DNA of 64,000 bases from Thermohalobaculum xanthum (lineage in GTDB: Bacteria; Pseudomonadota; Alphaproteobacteria; Rhodobacterales; Rhodobacteraceae): contig NZ_JAEHHL010000010.1 of NCBI RefSeq assembly GCF_016623495.1, positions 62,001 to 126,000 on the forward strand, read 5' to 3'. Of the stretch, positions 35,989 to 45,375 are shown piece by piece (within the stretch, counting starts at the first letter, position 1; each line of letters starts with the position of its first letter). The translations under genes were made by a program, and so were the position numbers. The notes under the pieces are model-generated. The model was given only the letters and a program-made list of their open reading frames with translations. It was not told the DNA's origin and did not search any database.

Positions 35989-36486
35989 TCAGGCCACGCG
36001 CGTCGAGAGGTCGAGGCCGAGAAACAGGACGATCGTCAGACCCAGTGCAACGCCCGCCGGAAGGTAGACGGTCTGATCCAGTGATTTCCATCCGGTCTCG
36101 CGCACGCGCACGACGCGACGCGCGATCTGATGGAATACGATGAGCCCGATCGCCGAGAGCGCAAAGATCAGCAGGACGCCTGTGACGGCGCTTCCCGGCA
36201 CGAAGGGGGTGATCGCCGCAATCAGCTTGAGATCCCCCGCCCCGATGCTTCCGCCGGCGACGCTGAACAACACGAAGCCGGCCAGCAGAGCAATCACCGC
36301 GTGGAAGATGCGCCACAGATAGACGTCGAACGGCAGTCCCCAGAGCCCGGTGACGAGAAAAACGCCAAAGGCCGCGAGCACGGCCCAGTTGGGGATCTTC
36401 ATCGTCCGCAGGTCGGACAGGATGACGTAGGCCATCAGCGGCAGCATGACCGCGAAGGCAAGGGTCAGAGCGGGCGTTTCCATCAT
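35989..36486 (-). CDS. cpaA: Prepilin peptidase CpaA/TadV (A24 family)
   Basis: This 165-residue polytopic aspartyl protease would cleave the leader of Flp-type pilins and TadE/TadG pseudopilins. The two catalytic Asp motifs are present: YVILSDLRTMKIPN near residue 25 and GAGDLKL (GxGD) near residue 83. It lacks the N-terminal methylase domain of PilD, as expected for CpaA. It closes the minus-strand Tad operon. Confidence 0.9.
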   Translation of the reverse strand: MMETPALTLAFAVMLPLMAYVILSDLRTMKIPNWAVLAAFGVFLVTGLWGLPFDVYLWRIFHAVIALLAGFVLFSVAGGSIGAGDLKLIAAITPFVPGSAVTGVLLIFALSAIGLIVFHQIARRVVRVRETGWKSLDQTVYLPAGVALGLTIVLFLGLDLSTRVA

Positions 36487-36499
36487 GGGCGTGCCGTCC

Positions 36500-37357
36500 T
36501 CAGTTCACGATCGCGGAGTCGAGATGAGCCAGGCGGTCGGCCGCCGCCTGATAGTACCTTGGATGCGACTGCAACGCCGCGGCATAGAGCCCGCGCGCGA
36601 TGCGCAACTCGCCATTCTGCTGCGCGATAACACCCATGTTGTACTGGATCGTCGCGCGCTCGGAGTCCGTCATCGGCACGATCGGAAGACGAAAATCGCC
36701 CTGCAGCGCCCGGGAGATCGCGAGGTTGTTCTTCGCGCTGAACAGGCGGGAATCATAGCTGATAGCACGCTCGAAGGTTCGCGAGGCGTCCGGAAGGTCG
36801 CCGCGCGCCATCTTGCTCACACCCCAGTTGTTCAGGACCTCGGCCGGCGCAGTGCTCTGCGCCTCGGCGCGCTCATACGCCCGGTCGGCGGCTTCCCAGT
36901 CCTTGGCGTGATCGGCAAGCATCGCATCGAGCAGATGCCGCCTCGGCGTGTCGAGCGATGCAGGAAGTGACGCGGCCAGCGCCGAGGCATCGTTCCAGCG
37001 GTCGAGCCGCACGGCGACATAGGCGTAGTCGAGCCGATCGACGACTTCCTCCTGCTTGAGCGCCAGCAGCTCCTGATAAATTCGCGCCGCTTCGGGGTAG
37101 CGTTTCGCACGGGAATACGACTGGGCAAGCCCCCGACGGAAGTCGGCACGGTCGGGCTCGCGCGCGACCGCGTTCTCGAAGTAGCGAACGGACTCCTCGG
37201 GATCGCCCGCCTGCAACATCAACTGGGTAAGGTTGGCCTCGTCGATGATGTCACCCTTCAGCGGATCCTGCTTTTCGGAAACCGAGGGCGTGTCGCAACC
37301 GGCAAGTCCGACTGCCGACAACATCATGAGCGCAGCAATTGCGCGTTCTGCCCGCAT
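36500..37357 (-). CDS. tadD: TadD-like TPR lipoprotein
   Basis: This 285-residue lipoprotein has a signal ending in the lipobox LAGC (Cys near residue 21) followed by several tetratricopeptide repeats (ESVRYFENAVAREPDRADFR, YPEAARIYQELLAL, NNWGVSKMARGDLPDASRTFERAI). TadD proteins act as pilotins or assembly scaffolds at the outer membrane. An AAGGAGGAG site precedes the ATG at 37357. A second TPR lipoprotein gene lies 13 bases upstream. Confidence 0.87.
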   Translation of the reverse strand: MRAERAIAALMMLSAVGLAGCDTPSVSEKQDPLKGDIIDEANLTQLMLQAGDPEESVRYFENAVAREPDRADFRRGLAQSYSRAKRYPEAARIYQELLALKQEEVVDRLDYAYVAVRLDRWNDASALAASLPASLDTPRRHLLDAMLADHAKDWEAADRAYERAEAQSTAPAEVLNNWGVSKMARGDLPDASRTFERAISYDSRLFSAKNNLAISRALQGDFRLPIVPMTDSERATIQYNMGVIAQQNGELRIARGLYAAALQSHPRYYQAAADRLAHLDSAIVN

Positions 37358-37370
37358 CGCCTCTCCTCCT

Positions 37371-37982
37371 TCAGCCCGGCGTACCGGAGCTTTCCGCGCC
37401 TTCGGCGTCTTGTTCATTCGTTTCCATCAACCGGTATTCACTTGCCCCAAGTCGCTGCAGCCTGTGGCTCACCGCGGGGTCAGGCTGCGATTCCTGATCG
37501 GCGATGGCAATGGCCGTCTCCGCTTTCGCAAGATACAGCGCCGCAACTTCATTGGATCCGCTCGACAAGATGAACGCGGTCTGAAACGCCTGCTTCGCTT
37601 CATGATACCGGCCCAGATCGTAGAGCACCACGCCTAGATTGGTGTGGACCGTCGCGTCTTCGGGCGCGAGATCGCGAGCGTTCTCGAGATGCATCAGGGC
37701 ACGCGACATCTGTCCCATCTGCGACGTCGCAATTCCCAAGCCGGTCAGGGTGCGGGCATTCAGGCCTTCAAGCGCGAGCGAGCGGTTGAACGCCCGTTCT
37801 GCCTGCGCCGGCTCCCGGGTAGCGAGGAGCTGCACACCAAGCATGTACCAGGATTGTCCCGAACTGACCTGGAGCGCGCCGGGAGCCTCAAGCTCCGCCA
37901 AGGGCCCTTTGGTCTCGCATCCTGAGAGGGCCACGACGACCAGGATCGTCCAGACGTGACGCGCGGTCGCGCGATGGATCAT
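37371..37982 (-). CDS. Second TadD-like TPR lipoprotein
   Basis: This 203-residue lipoprotein has the lipobox LSGC at about residues 19-22 and TPR units (AQAERAFNRSLALEGLNART, QMSRALMHLENARDLAPEDATVHTN). The tail is acidic. It overlaps the tadC stop by four bases. It is shorter than and diverged from the neighbouring TadD, which suggests duplication and division of labour in pilus assembly. Confidence 0.82.
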   Translation of the reverse strand: MIHRATARHVWTILVVVALSGCETKGPLAELEAPGALQVSSGQSWYMLGVQLLATREPAQAERAFNRSLALEGLNARTLTGLGIATSQMGQMSRALMHLENARDLAPEDATVHTNLGVVLYDLGRYHEAKQAFQTAFILSSGSNEVAALYLAKAETAIAIADQESQPDPAVSHRLQRLGASEYRLMETNEQDAEGAESSGTPG

Positions 37983-38980
37983 TGAGCGACGCCGGAGAGC
38001 TGGGCAAAGGAGCGCAAGATCTGGATGAAGGACGGTCCCACAAGGATCAGGACGAGCGGCGGCACCGTGAACAGCATGGTTCCCAGCGTCAGCTTGGTAG
38101 GCAGCACGTTTGCCTTTTCTTCCGCGCGCATCAGGCGCTTGTCACGCATCTCCGCGGCGTAGACACGCAATGCATCGGCAACGGATGTACCGAAGGCGAT
38201 CGACTGGATCATCACGGTGACGAACGAGCCGACGTCATTGACGGCGGTCCGCTCAGCGAAGTCGCGCAAGACGGCGATGCGGTCCTTGCCAACGCGGAAC
38301 TCCTGCGTGACGATCTGCAACTCGTTCGCAAGGGCGTCTGCGCTCTTTTGCATTTCCTTGCCGACACGCGCCATGGCCTGGTCGAGCGATTGCCCACCCT
38401 CGATGCAGACCAGGATCATGTCCATCGCATCGGGGAAAGCGCGTTCGATGTCTTCCTGCCGACGTCCGATGCGACGTTTCACCCAGAACGTCGGGAAGAG
38501 GAAACCGGCAAGGCCGAGCAGGCTGCTAAAGATCAGGGCGACCCCGACGTTCGGCTTTTCCGGGATCAGGAACGTCACCACGACGCCGAACAAGAGCAGC
38601 CCCAGTCCGAGCCCGACCCGCAGCAGCACGTACATCCGCACTGCCGATCCGCCTGTGTACCCCGCACGCTTCAACTGCGTGCGGAGTTCATCCATCTCCT
38701 TCTTTTCCTTGGGCTCAAGGTAGTTCTTGAGGGCCCCAAGCTTGCCGTCGTCCTTGTCGCTGCGAAGATTGACGAGCTCGCTCTTGAGCCGATCATCCCG
38801 GAAATTGAACCTCTCGAGGGGGTCCTTCTTCTTGCGCAGAACCAGCGGAATTGCCACCAGCACCATCAGGATCGAGAGCGCGGCAAGCGCATAGAAGGGT
38901 CCTGCGGGACCGTAGTTCTCGACCAGCGCCGCGACGACGCGATCAAAGAAACCTTTCAGGAACTCGAGCAGCCCAGCCAT
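37979..38980 (-). CDS. tadC: Tad pilus inner-membrane platform protein TadC
   Basis: This 333-residue protein has the type II secretion F domain (FPDAMDMILVCIEGGQSLDQAM, VGKDRIAVLRDFAERTAVNDVGSFVTVMIQS) between transmembrane helices near residues 30-50, 115-160 and the C-terminus. With TadB it forms the membrane platform for the TadA motor. It is coupled upstream to tadB with a three-base gap. Confidence 0.93.
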   Translation of the reverse strand: MAGLLEFLKGFFDRVVAALVENYGPAGPFYALAALSILMVLVAIPLVLRKKKDPLERFNFRDDRLKSELVNLRSDKDDGKLGALKNYLEPKEKKEMDELRTQLKRAGYTGGSAVRMYVLLRVGLGLGLLLFGVVVTFLIPEKPNVGVALIFSSLLGLAGFLFPTFWVKRRIGRRQEDIERAFPDAMDMILVCIEGGQSLDQAMARVGKEMQKSADALANELQIVTQEFRVGKDRIAVLRDFAERTAVNDVGSFVTVMIQSIAFGTSVADALRVYAAEMRDKRLMRAEEKANVLPTKLTLGTMLFTVPPLVLILVGPSFIQILRSFAQLSGVAQ

Positions 38981-38983
38981 CTC

Positions 38984-39946
38984 TCAGACCTTGATGTTGA
39001 CCATGAGGCGCATGAAAATGATGTTCAGGATCAGCAGGATAAACGTGAGGATCGCACCCGGCATGAACAATGGGTGATCCGACACGCTATCATAATAGTC
39101 CGGCTTCACGACCTGAACCATCAACAGCGCTAGCACAGGGAAGAACGAGAGGAACCAGCCCGACCAGCGTGCTTCCGCAGTGATCGCGCGGACCTTCCTG
39201 AACAGCTTGAAGCGCGCGCGGATCACCTTGCTCAATCCGTCGAGGACTTCCGCGAGGTTACCACCCGAGGTCGACTGGATGTTGATCGCGATCGCGAAGA
39301 ACCGAAGATCCGGCAGGGGGACGCGGGCCGTAAGCCGGTCGAGCGCGTCATTGATATTCATTCCGTAGGTCGCTTCATCGGCGATCAGGCCGAACTCCGA
39401 ACCAAGCGGATCCGGCATCTCCCGCGCAACGATCGCGATCGCAGCGGTGATGGGATGGCCCACGCGGAGCGAGCGGACCATGAGATCGATGGCGTCGGGG
39501 AACTGCTCTTCCAGGAGCGAGATCCGGGCCTTTGCCTTGTTGCGGAGCCAGATGAACAGCGCACCATAGCTGATCATAATGGCGACCACGATCCGGATCG
39601 GCAGAGACGCCGAGGTGAAGGCCGTCAGCATCACGAAAGCGGCGATCATCAGGAAGAAGAGGGTAACGACGATCCAGATCGGCGTGATCGCGATGTTCGC
39701 GAGGCGCGCCTGCTCCATCATCGCGCCGATGATCGGGATGCGCAGGTCGTATTTCTTGCCCTCACGCTCCGCGCGCAAGATCGAGAGGACCTCTTCGGTA
39801 TCCTTGCCTTCCTGCAGGAGCGAGAGGCGGCGGTTGATCTTCTTCTCGCGCCGCAGCGTCTTGCCGAAGACGATCAGGTAGACGCCTTCGACCATCAGCA
39901 GGACGCCGATGAAGATCAGCGCATAGACGATCGGCTGGAAAAGCAT
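38984..39946 (-). CDS. tadB: Tad pilus inner-membrane platform protein TadB
   Basis: This 320-residue F-domain protein begins with a transmembrane helix (YALIFIGVLLMVEGVYLIVF) and carries LEEQFPDAIDLMVRSLRVGHPITAAI, GLIADEATYGMNINDALDRLTARVP and FAIAINIQSTSGGNLAEVL, typical of TadB. Two C-terminal helices follow. Gene order tadA-tadB-tadC is canonical. Confidence 0.94.
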   Translation of the reverse strand: MLFQPIVYALIFIGVLLMVEGVYLIVFGKTLRREKKINRRLSLLQEGKDTEEVLSILRAEREGKKYDLRIPIIGAMMEQARLANIAITPIWIVVTLFFLMIAAFVMLTAFTSASLPIRIVVAIMISYGALFIWLRNKAKARISLLEEQFPDAIDLMVRSLRVGHPITAAIAIVAREMPDPLGSEFGLIADEATYGMNINDALDRLTARVPLPDLRFFAIAINIQSTSGGNLAEVLDGLSKVIRARFKLFRKVRAITAEARWSGWFLSFFPVLALLMVQVVKPDYYDSVSDHPLFMPGAILTFILLILNIIFMRLMVNIKV

Positions 39947-39970
39947 GCTTCGATGGTCCCCGCTTCTACA

Positions 39971-41437
39971 TCAGACGTCCGGGCGGAAGAGGCTCGCCGG
40001 AAGCTCGTAACCCCACTGCTTGAACCGGTCGGAGAACTTGCTCCGGATGCCGGTTGCGACGTAGCGCCCACGGATTAAGCCGCCCTGCTCCGTGGAGAGG
40101 CGTTCGAACTTGAAGATCTCCTGCATGGTGATGATGTCACCTTCCATGCCGACGATCTCGGAGATCGACGCCATGCGACGCTTGCCGTCGGACATGCGGC
40201 TCACCTGCACGATGATCTGGATCGCGCTGGCGATATTCGTCCGCACCGCCTTGAGCGGAAGCTCGATGCCCGACATGCCGATCATGTTCTCGATACGGCC
40301 CATGGCGTCGCGCGGGCTGTTGGCGTGGATCGTGGTCATCGATCCGTCGTGGCCCGTGTTCATCGCCTGGAGCATGTCAATCACTTCCTCGCCGCGAACC
40401 TCGCCGACGATGATCCGGTCGGGACGCATGCGGAGCGCGTTGCGCACGAGATCGCGGATCGTGACCGCTCCATGCCCTTCGATGTTCGGCGGGCGAGATT
40501 CCATGCGGCCGACATGGTCCTGCTGCAGCTGAAGCTCGGCCGTATCCTCGATTGTCACGATGCGCTCGTCATTCGCAATGAAACTTGAGAGCGCGTTCAG
40601 CGTCGTCGTCTTACCGGAGCCGGTTCCACCCGAGATCAGGACGTTCAGCCTGGTCCGAACGCAGGCATGGAGGAAGAGCGCCATTTCCTCCGAGAACGCG
40701 CCGCCCTCGATCAGCTTGTCGACCGTGTACGGGATCTTGGAGAATTTGCGGATCGAGAGCAGCGGGCCGTCCACCGCGCAAGGCGGGACAAGCGCGTTGA
40801 CGCGGCTGCCGTCGGCGAGACGGGCGTCGACCCACGGGTTGGATTCATCGACGCGGCGGCCGACCGCCGAGACGATCTTGGTGATCACCCGCATCAGGTG
40901 CGCATTGTCCTTGAACTGGACATTGACGCGTTCGAGCTTTCCGCCGCGCTCGACGTAGCACTGTTCGTAGGTGTTGATCAGGATGTCCGTGATCGTCGGG
41001 TCGGCGAGAAGCGGCTCGAGGGGGCCAAGACCCATGACCTCGTCGACCAACTCGCGGACCAGCTGTTCGAACTCGGTGCGGCTCAGGACGAGATCGCTGT
41101 CGACCAGACCCTCGCGCACGATCTCCCCGATCTCGTAGCGAAGTTCGTTCTCGCTCACCTTGTCCAGCGCGGCAAGATTGAGGGTGTCCAGCAGCTTGCG
41201 GTGGAGTTCGTCCTTGAAGTTCAGCAGGCGGCGGCGGCGCTTCTGGTCCACCTCAGGCGCGGCAACGCCCGCGCGTGCATCCATGCCGATCTGGCGCAGG
41301 CGTTCCGACGTGTCGCTCTCGCGCTGAAGGGCGCCATTGGTGTCTGCCGCCGCGGCGGGATCCCGGAGCGCCTCGGCGCCCACGCCCCCTTCCGTACCGT
41401 CTGTGTCCTTCTGGCCGGTTCTCGAGCGACGAAACAT
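39971..41437 (-). CDS. tadA: Tad pilus assembly ATPase TadA/CpaF
   Basis: This 488-residue secretion ATPase powers both extension and retraction of Tad pili. Walker A is [16 protein letters not shown], followed by [14 protein letters not shown], Walker B around [13 protein letters not shown] and a His box [18 protein letters not shown]. The N-terminal region is Glu/Ala-rich and variable. It is followed by tadB and tadC and preceded by tadZ. Confidence 0.95.
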   Translation of the reverse strand: MFRRSRTGQKDTDGTEGGVGAEALRDPAAAADTNGALQRESDTSERLRQIGMDARAGVAAPEVDQKRRRRLLNFKDELHRKLLDTLNLAALDKVSENELRYEIGEIVREGLVDSDLVLSRTEFEQLVRELVDEVMGLGPLEPLLADPTITDILINTYEQCYVERGGKLERVNVQFKDNAHLMRVITKIVSAVGRRVDESNPWVDARLADGSRVNALVPPCAVDGPLLSIRKFSKIPYTVDKLIEGGAFSEEMALFLHACVRTRLNVLISGGTGSGKTTTLNALSSFIANDERIVTIEDTAELQLQQDHVGRMESRPPNIEGHGAVTIRDLVRNALRMRPDRIIVGEVRGEEVIDMLQAMNTGHDGSMTTIHANSPRDAMGRIENMIGMSGIELPLKAVRTNIASAIQIIVQVSRMSDGKRRMASISEIVGMEGDIITMQEIFKFERLSTEQGGLIRGRYVATGIRSKFSDRFKQWGYELPASLFRPDV

Positions 41438-41466
41438 CTTCGAACTCCCGTACTACACGGCCCCAC

Positions 41467-42708
41467 TCACGCTGAGTCGGCCGATGCCTCGGTGGTTGTG
41501 ACCAGGGTGATCGCGCGCTGTGCAACCTTTGCGATCTCTCGCCGCAGCGGATTATTCCGCGCGACCTCCGCGAGAGGAGCTCCCTGATCGCAACAATTCA
41601 CCACCTGCTTTCCACCATCAGGCAGCATATGCGCAAATTCAATCCCCAGGCTCTCGGACAGGCGCTTGACCCGCGCCTTGCCCGACAAGTCGGTAAGGCC
41701 TGGCGCGCGGTTCAGGACGAACTGCAGCTTGTTGAGCGGCAGGTCTTCCGACTTAAGCGAGCGGATGAACCTGAACATGTTCTGCGCCGAACGCATGTCC
41801 GTTTCCATCAGGGCGTAGAACACGTCTGCGGCGCTGTAGACGGACTCGGACCACCCCATCAGAGCCTGGGGCATATCAACGACCACATAATCGAATGCGT
41901 CCCGCGCGAGTGCGAGGATGTTCTGAATGTCCGAAGGCGCCACGATATCGAGCGGCAATGCGTCGCGTGGCGCCGTGAGGACGTGAAGGCGATCGCGATA
42001 TGACGACAATGCCTGCATCAAGCCGGTCTGATCGAGATTGCCGGCCTCGGACACCAGCTCATAGACGGCCTCGCGCCGCGGCACGTCGAGGAACGTGGCG
42101 ATCGAACCATACTGGAAATTGAAGTCGAAGAGGGCGACGCGGCGCCCCTCAGACCGAACGATGCTCGCGAGTTCCCACGCGACGTTCACCGCAAAGGTGC
42201 TGGCCCCGACGCCTCCGGCGACGCCATAAACACCGACAATCTTGCCGCTGCGCTGCGTCTTTCCTTTCGCGGACCCGAGCGCGCCGCCACCTTGCGTCCG
42301 GGCGACGCGCAGTCGGTTGATCGCCTCCTGGAGCGCGCCAGGAGGGTCAGGATAGGGTGCAAACTCGACGGCGCCGGCACGCATGACGTTGTGCATGGTT
42401 CGCGGCGAGACATCCCCGATGACGAGAAGCACGAGCAACTCGGCATTTGAGGCCTTGCGGATCAGTTCGGCGCAGGCTTCGACCTCACCCTCGTCGTCCG
42501 AACTGAGCGTGAGGATGACGAAGGTCTGGTCGCGTTTGATTTCGTCGAAGACTTCGTCGGCTTCGGTGTTCGAGACCTCGACCCACTTGTCGGCGCCAAT
42601 CTCGCCGTCGAGGTCCTCGGCCAACGAATCCATAGCGGCGAAGTTGTCCGAAAACACCATCGCCTCGGGCGTCGCCTCGGACTCTTTGCGCATGAAGGAA
42701 AGCGCCAT
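41467..42708 (-). CDS. cpaE: Tad pilus localisation ATPase TadZ/CpaE
   Basis: This 413-residue protein has an N-terminal receiver-like domain and a ParA/MinD-type ATPase with the deviant Walker A GVAGGVGASTFAVN, the YVVVDMPQALMGWSE region and a C-terminal helix. CpaE/TadZ places the pilus machine at the pole. The ATG at 42708 is preferred over a GTG one codon upstream. It begins the second half of the operon after a 442-base non-coding gap. Confidence 0.92.
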   Translation of the reverse strand: MALSFMRKESEATPEAMVFSDNFAAMDSLAEDLDGEIGADKWVEVSNTEADEVFDEIKRDQTFVILTLSSDDEGEVEACAELIRKASNAELLVLLVIGDVSPRTMHNVMRAGAVEFAPYPDPPGALQEAINRLRVARTQGGGALGSAKGKTQRSGKIVGVYGVAGGVGASTFAVNVAWELASIVRSEGRRVALFDFNFQYGSIATFLDVPRREAVYELVSEAGNLDQTGLMQALSSYRDRLHVLTAPRDALPLDIVAPSDIQNILALARDAFDYVVVDMPQALMGWSESVYSAADVFYALMETDMRSAQNMFRFIRSLKSEDLPLNKLQFVLNRAPGLTDLSGKARVKRLSESLGIEFAHMLPDGGKQVVNCCDQGAPLAEVARNNPLRREIAKVAQRAITLVTTTEASADSA

Positions 42709-43040
42709 CACTCTTCACCCTGCTGTTGCGCGGCGAAACCGGGCCGCTGCGGGAAAAGCGATCGCTCCCACAATGCTGCCCCGGTCATGCCTCGCCCTGC
42801 TACTGCCCCGCTACCGGCGCTGAAGAGCATCCGGACAGCCTGCTCAAACTGCACGACACCGCCTCCGGACACAGGCCCCATGCCCCGCGTGACAGAACGT
42901 GCCCCGTTGATGATACCGACTTTTCGGACATTCTGCCCGAATTTGAAACATCACGGGGACACCCTTCCCCACTACGCCGTACATCATGGCCACCCACTCC
43001 GGACAAACGGCCCTTACGCAAAACCCACGGATCCAACTTC

Positions 43041-43055
43041 GTAAACGATAATTAA
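43041..43055 (-). promoter_or_regulatory. Near-consensus CtrA box upstream of tadZ
   Basis: On the minus strand the sequence reads TTAA, seven bases, TTAC, one mismatch from the CtrA consensus TTAA-N7-TTAA. TTAA is rare in this GC-rich DNA. It lies about 330 bases before tadZ. Tad/Flp pili are CtrA-controlled in Caulobacter and others, so the placement is suggestive. Confidence 0.4.
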
Positions 43056-43106
43056 ACAAAAAGGCGGGCTCGTGGCGACAAGTCGACGAGGGCCGCCGAA
43101 AATGAA

Positions 43107-43138
43107 GGCGCGCGCAAGCTTCTGGACATGCGCGCGCC
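43107..43138 (-). terminator. Terminator after the OmpA lipoprotein gene
   Basis: The arms GGCGCGCGCA and TGCGCGCGCC make a ten-base stem with a 12-base loop. On the minus strand it is followed by TTCATTTTC. It lies 13 bases after the OmpA stop and would separate the cpaB-cpaC-ompA transcript from tadZABC. Confidence 0.65.
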
Positions 43139-43150
43139 CTCGCGCCTGGA

Positions 43151-43786
43151 TCAGTTCTCGACGTCGGTGCTGTCGGGTTCCGTGGTGATGTTCTGACCGG
43201 CCTGATACCGGTCATACACGCGCTGCGCGTACTCACCATCCAGACCCGTGCCAACCACGCTGAAGTCGAAGCCGACGACCTCGGTAACCGAACGCCGGTT
43301 GCGCCGTTCGCGCTCCTGCGTCTGGATGACCGGATCCCGCTCGCCGCGCGATTCGACGACATCGATGCGCTTTCGGGAGATCCCCTTCGCCACCAGGTAA
43401 TTCGCCGCGGCGCGGGCGCGCCGCATGCCCAGGCGGTTGTTGTACCCCTCGCCGCCGACAAGATCAGTGTGCCCAATAACGGCAACGCGGACCGTCTTAT
43501 TCGCCATCAGCCACGCCACCTGCTGGTCGAGCGCGCTGCGCGCGGTCTCGTCGAGGTTGGACTGGTCGAACTCGAAGGTGACGGTATCGGTTGCTGCGGC
43601 CTTGAACGCCGCGTTCAGCGCCCTCAACCGCTCGACCGGATCGCCATAGGCGATCTGGATCCGCTCGTTATGTGCCGCCGCGAGGCCATAGACACCCTGG
43701 TTGGGCGAGTCGCCGGCGATCTGATTTGCGCAACCGGCGACGCCAAAGGCTGCGACGACGAGAAGGGAAGTCGAGATTCTCTGCAT
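43151..43786 (-). CDS. OmpA-family lipoprotein of the Tad locus
   Basis: This 211-residue lipoprotein has the lipobox VAGC near residue 19 and a C-terminal OmpA peptidoglycan-binding domain (TVTFEFDQSNLDETARS, VAVIGHTDLVGGEGYNNRLGMRRA, VESRGERDP). It probably anchors the secretin to the cell wall. The ATG at 43786 has GGAG eight bases upstream; a GTG at 43795 overlapping the cpaC stop is the alternative. OmpA proteins often follow cpaC in Rhodobacterales Tad loci. Confidence 0.87.
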   Translation of the reverse strand: MQRISTSLLVVAAFGVAGCANQIAGDSPNQGVYGLAAAHNERIQIAYGDPVERLRALNAAFKAAATDTVTFEFDQSNLDETARSALDQQVAWLMANKTVRVAVIGHTDLVGGEGYNNRLGMRRARAAANYLVAKGISRKRIDVVESRGERDPVIQTQERERRNRRSVTEVVGFDFSVVGTGLDGEYAQRVYDRYQAGQNITTEPDSTDVEN

Positions 43787-43791
43787 CGTCC

Positions 43792-45249
43792 TCACTCCAC
43801 CACGTAGCCGAATGCACCGTCGAGGCCCTGAGATGCGGCCCCACCCGCGAACTCGTTCGACGGCTGTCCCATGATGAACAGGTCGAACTCGTTCGGCAGC
43901 GCGACCCGGTCACCCGGCATCTGCAGCTGCTCGATGCTGTCAACCGGCACCACCAGGTTCGCGGTGACGATGATCACGAGTTCGGTCTCGTTCCGCTGGA
44001 ATTCCGTCGAACGGAACAGCGTGCCCAGCACCGGCACGTCGCCCAACCAGGGGATCTGGTTGACGGCATCCGCGAAGTCGTCCTGGAACAGGCCGGCGAT
44101 CGCGAAGCTCTGACCGTCACGGAGCTCGACCATCGTGGTCGCCCTGCGGATGACGAACGACGGCACCGTGACCGGCTGACCGCCAACCGTGCCAACGAAC
44201 GTGCTGTTGTTCGGGTCAATGTTCGACACTTCGGCCGAGACCGAGATATTGATCAGGTCATCGTCGAGAACAGTCGGAATGAAGTTGAGTCCGACGCCGA
44301 TCGGCTTGAACTCGACATTCGACTGTCCGTCGTCGTCGATGACCGGGATCGCGACCTCGCCGCCGGCAAGGAAACTCGCCTGGGCGCCGGAGAGCGCGAC
44401 GAGGTTGGGCTCCGCCAAAAGGCGGGCAAAGCCTTTGTCCTCAAGCGCGGTGATCGTGATGTCGAGCAGGAAACTGTCGGCAATCGCGAAGATTGCACCG
44501 AAAGTGCCGAAGCCGGCCGCTGCGAGCCCCGCCGGGCCAACAAAACCCGTGCCCAGCCCCTCCTGCGGAGACACGGTCGCAGCGGTGTTCGGGTTGACGA
44601 TCGCACCGGTTCGACCGGTCGAACCCCGCGCGCCGACATTAATGCCCAGCTCCTTCGAGGCAGCACGACTCATCTCGGCGATGCGGACCTTCAGCGACAC
44701 CTGCTGCGTTCCGCCGACCGACATCATGTTCGTGACCTCGGCGCCGGTGTAGGCGCGCGCAAGGCTCATGGCCTTGTCGAGCTTCGCTTTGCCGGAGACG
44801 ATGCCCGACAGCACGATGCCGCTCGCCGCCGACCGCACTTCGATCGGCTCGCGCGGCATCACAGCGCGAAGGCGCTCCTTCAGCTCCGCGAGATCGGGCA
44901 TCACGCTGACCGTCACGTTCGCGATCAGTGCGCCGTTCTCGCCCAGGAGGGTAAGCGTGGTGACGCCGCGCGCGCGGCCCAGCACGTAGATCGCCCGATC
45001 CGAGAGCGGAGAGACGTCCGCGACTTCGGGCTGAGCAACCGACACCTCGACGAAAGGCTGCGACGTCTCGACAACCACGGCCCGGTTGACCAGAACCGAA
45101 ACGTTGTCGGACGCGAGCCCTCGCGCGATCCGCAGGACCGAAGGCCCCTCGGCGGATGCGGCACCAGGCCACCCGATTGCAAAGACACAGATGCAGGCGG
45201 TCAAACCCGCTAGAAGAAAAGTGTTAAGTCGACCCCACATAGCGTTCAT
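43792..45249 (-). CDS. cpaC: Tad pilus secretin CpaC/RcpA
   Basis: This outer-membrane secretin of about 485 residues forms the pilus exit channel. It has a signal peptide, an N-terminal pilus/BON-like domain (VEVSVAQPEVADVSPLSDRA, ANVTVSVMPDLAELKERL) and a C-terminal secretin domain (LLAEPNLVALSGAQASFLAGGE, VGVGLNFIPTVLDDD, FQRNETELVIIVTANLV). The ATG at 45249 is chosen because a GGGGG run lies just upstream; ATGs at 45276 and 45240 are alternatives. Confidence 0.92.
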   Translation of the reverse strand: MNAMWGRLNTFLLAGLTACICVFAIGWPGAASAEGPSVLRIARGLASDNVSVLVNRAVVVETSQPFVEVSVAQPEVADVSPLSDRAIYVLGRARGVTTLTLLGENGALIANVTVSVMPDLAELKERLRAVMPREPIEVRSAASGIVLSGIVSGKAKLDKAMSLARAYTGAEVTNMMSVGGTQQVSLKVRIAEMSRAASKELGINVGARGSTGRTGAIVNPNTAATVSPQEGLGTGFVGPAGLAAAGFGTFGAIFAIADSFLLDITITALEDKGFARLLAEPNLVALSGAQASFLAGGEVAIPVIDDDGQSNVEFKPIGVGLNFIPTVLDDDLINISVSAEVSNIDPNNSTFVGTVGGQPVTVPSFVIRRATTMVELRDGQSFAIAGLFQDDFADAVNQIPWLGDVPVLGTLFRSTEFQRNETELVIIVTANLVVPVDSIEQLQMPGDRVALPNEFDLFIMGQPSNEFAGGAASQGLDGAFGYVVE

Positions 45250-45375
45250 CGCCCCCAACGTGCGCTGTGACACCATCTCATGCTCGCAAGTTAAACACTC
45301 GGATGGTGGCTTCTTCAACAGTTTATGTCGCGAAGCTACAGTTCGGCCCAAAAGTCGTGGCAGAAGTGCCGCAAA

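Larger units (their letters stand above)
42709..43150 (-). other. Long non-coding gap inside the Tad locus
   Basis: This 442-base stretch between the OmpA lipoprotein gene and tadZ holds no convincing gene. It contains a terminator hairpin for the upstream genes at 43107-43138 and a CtrA-like site at 43041-43055. The remaining 330 bases upstream of tadZ probably contain its promoter, but no clear -35/-10 pair was found. Confidence 0.6.

Noticed and set aside
42726-43055. 109-codon plus-strand frame in the gap before tadZ
   Set aside because: It has a Pro/Arg-rich product without domains, no good ribosome site, and covers the terminator and regulatory region of the opposite strand.
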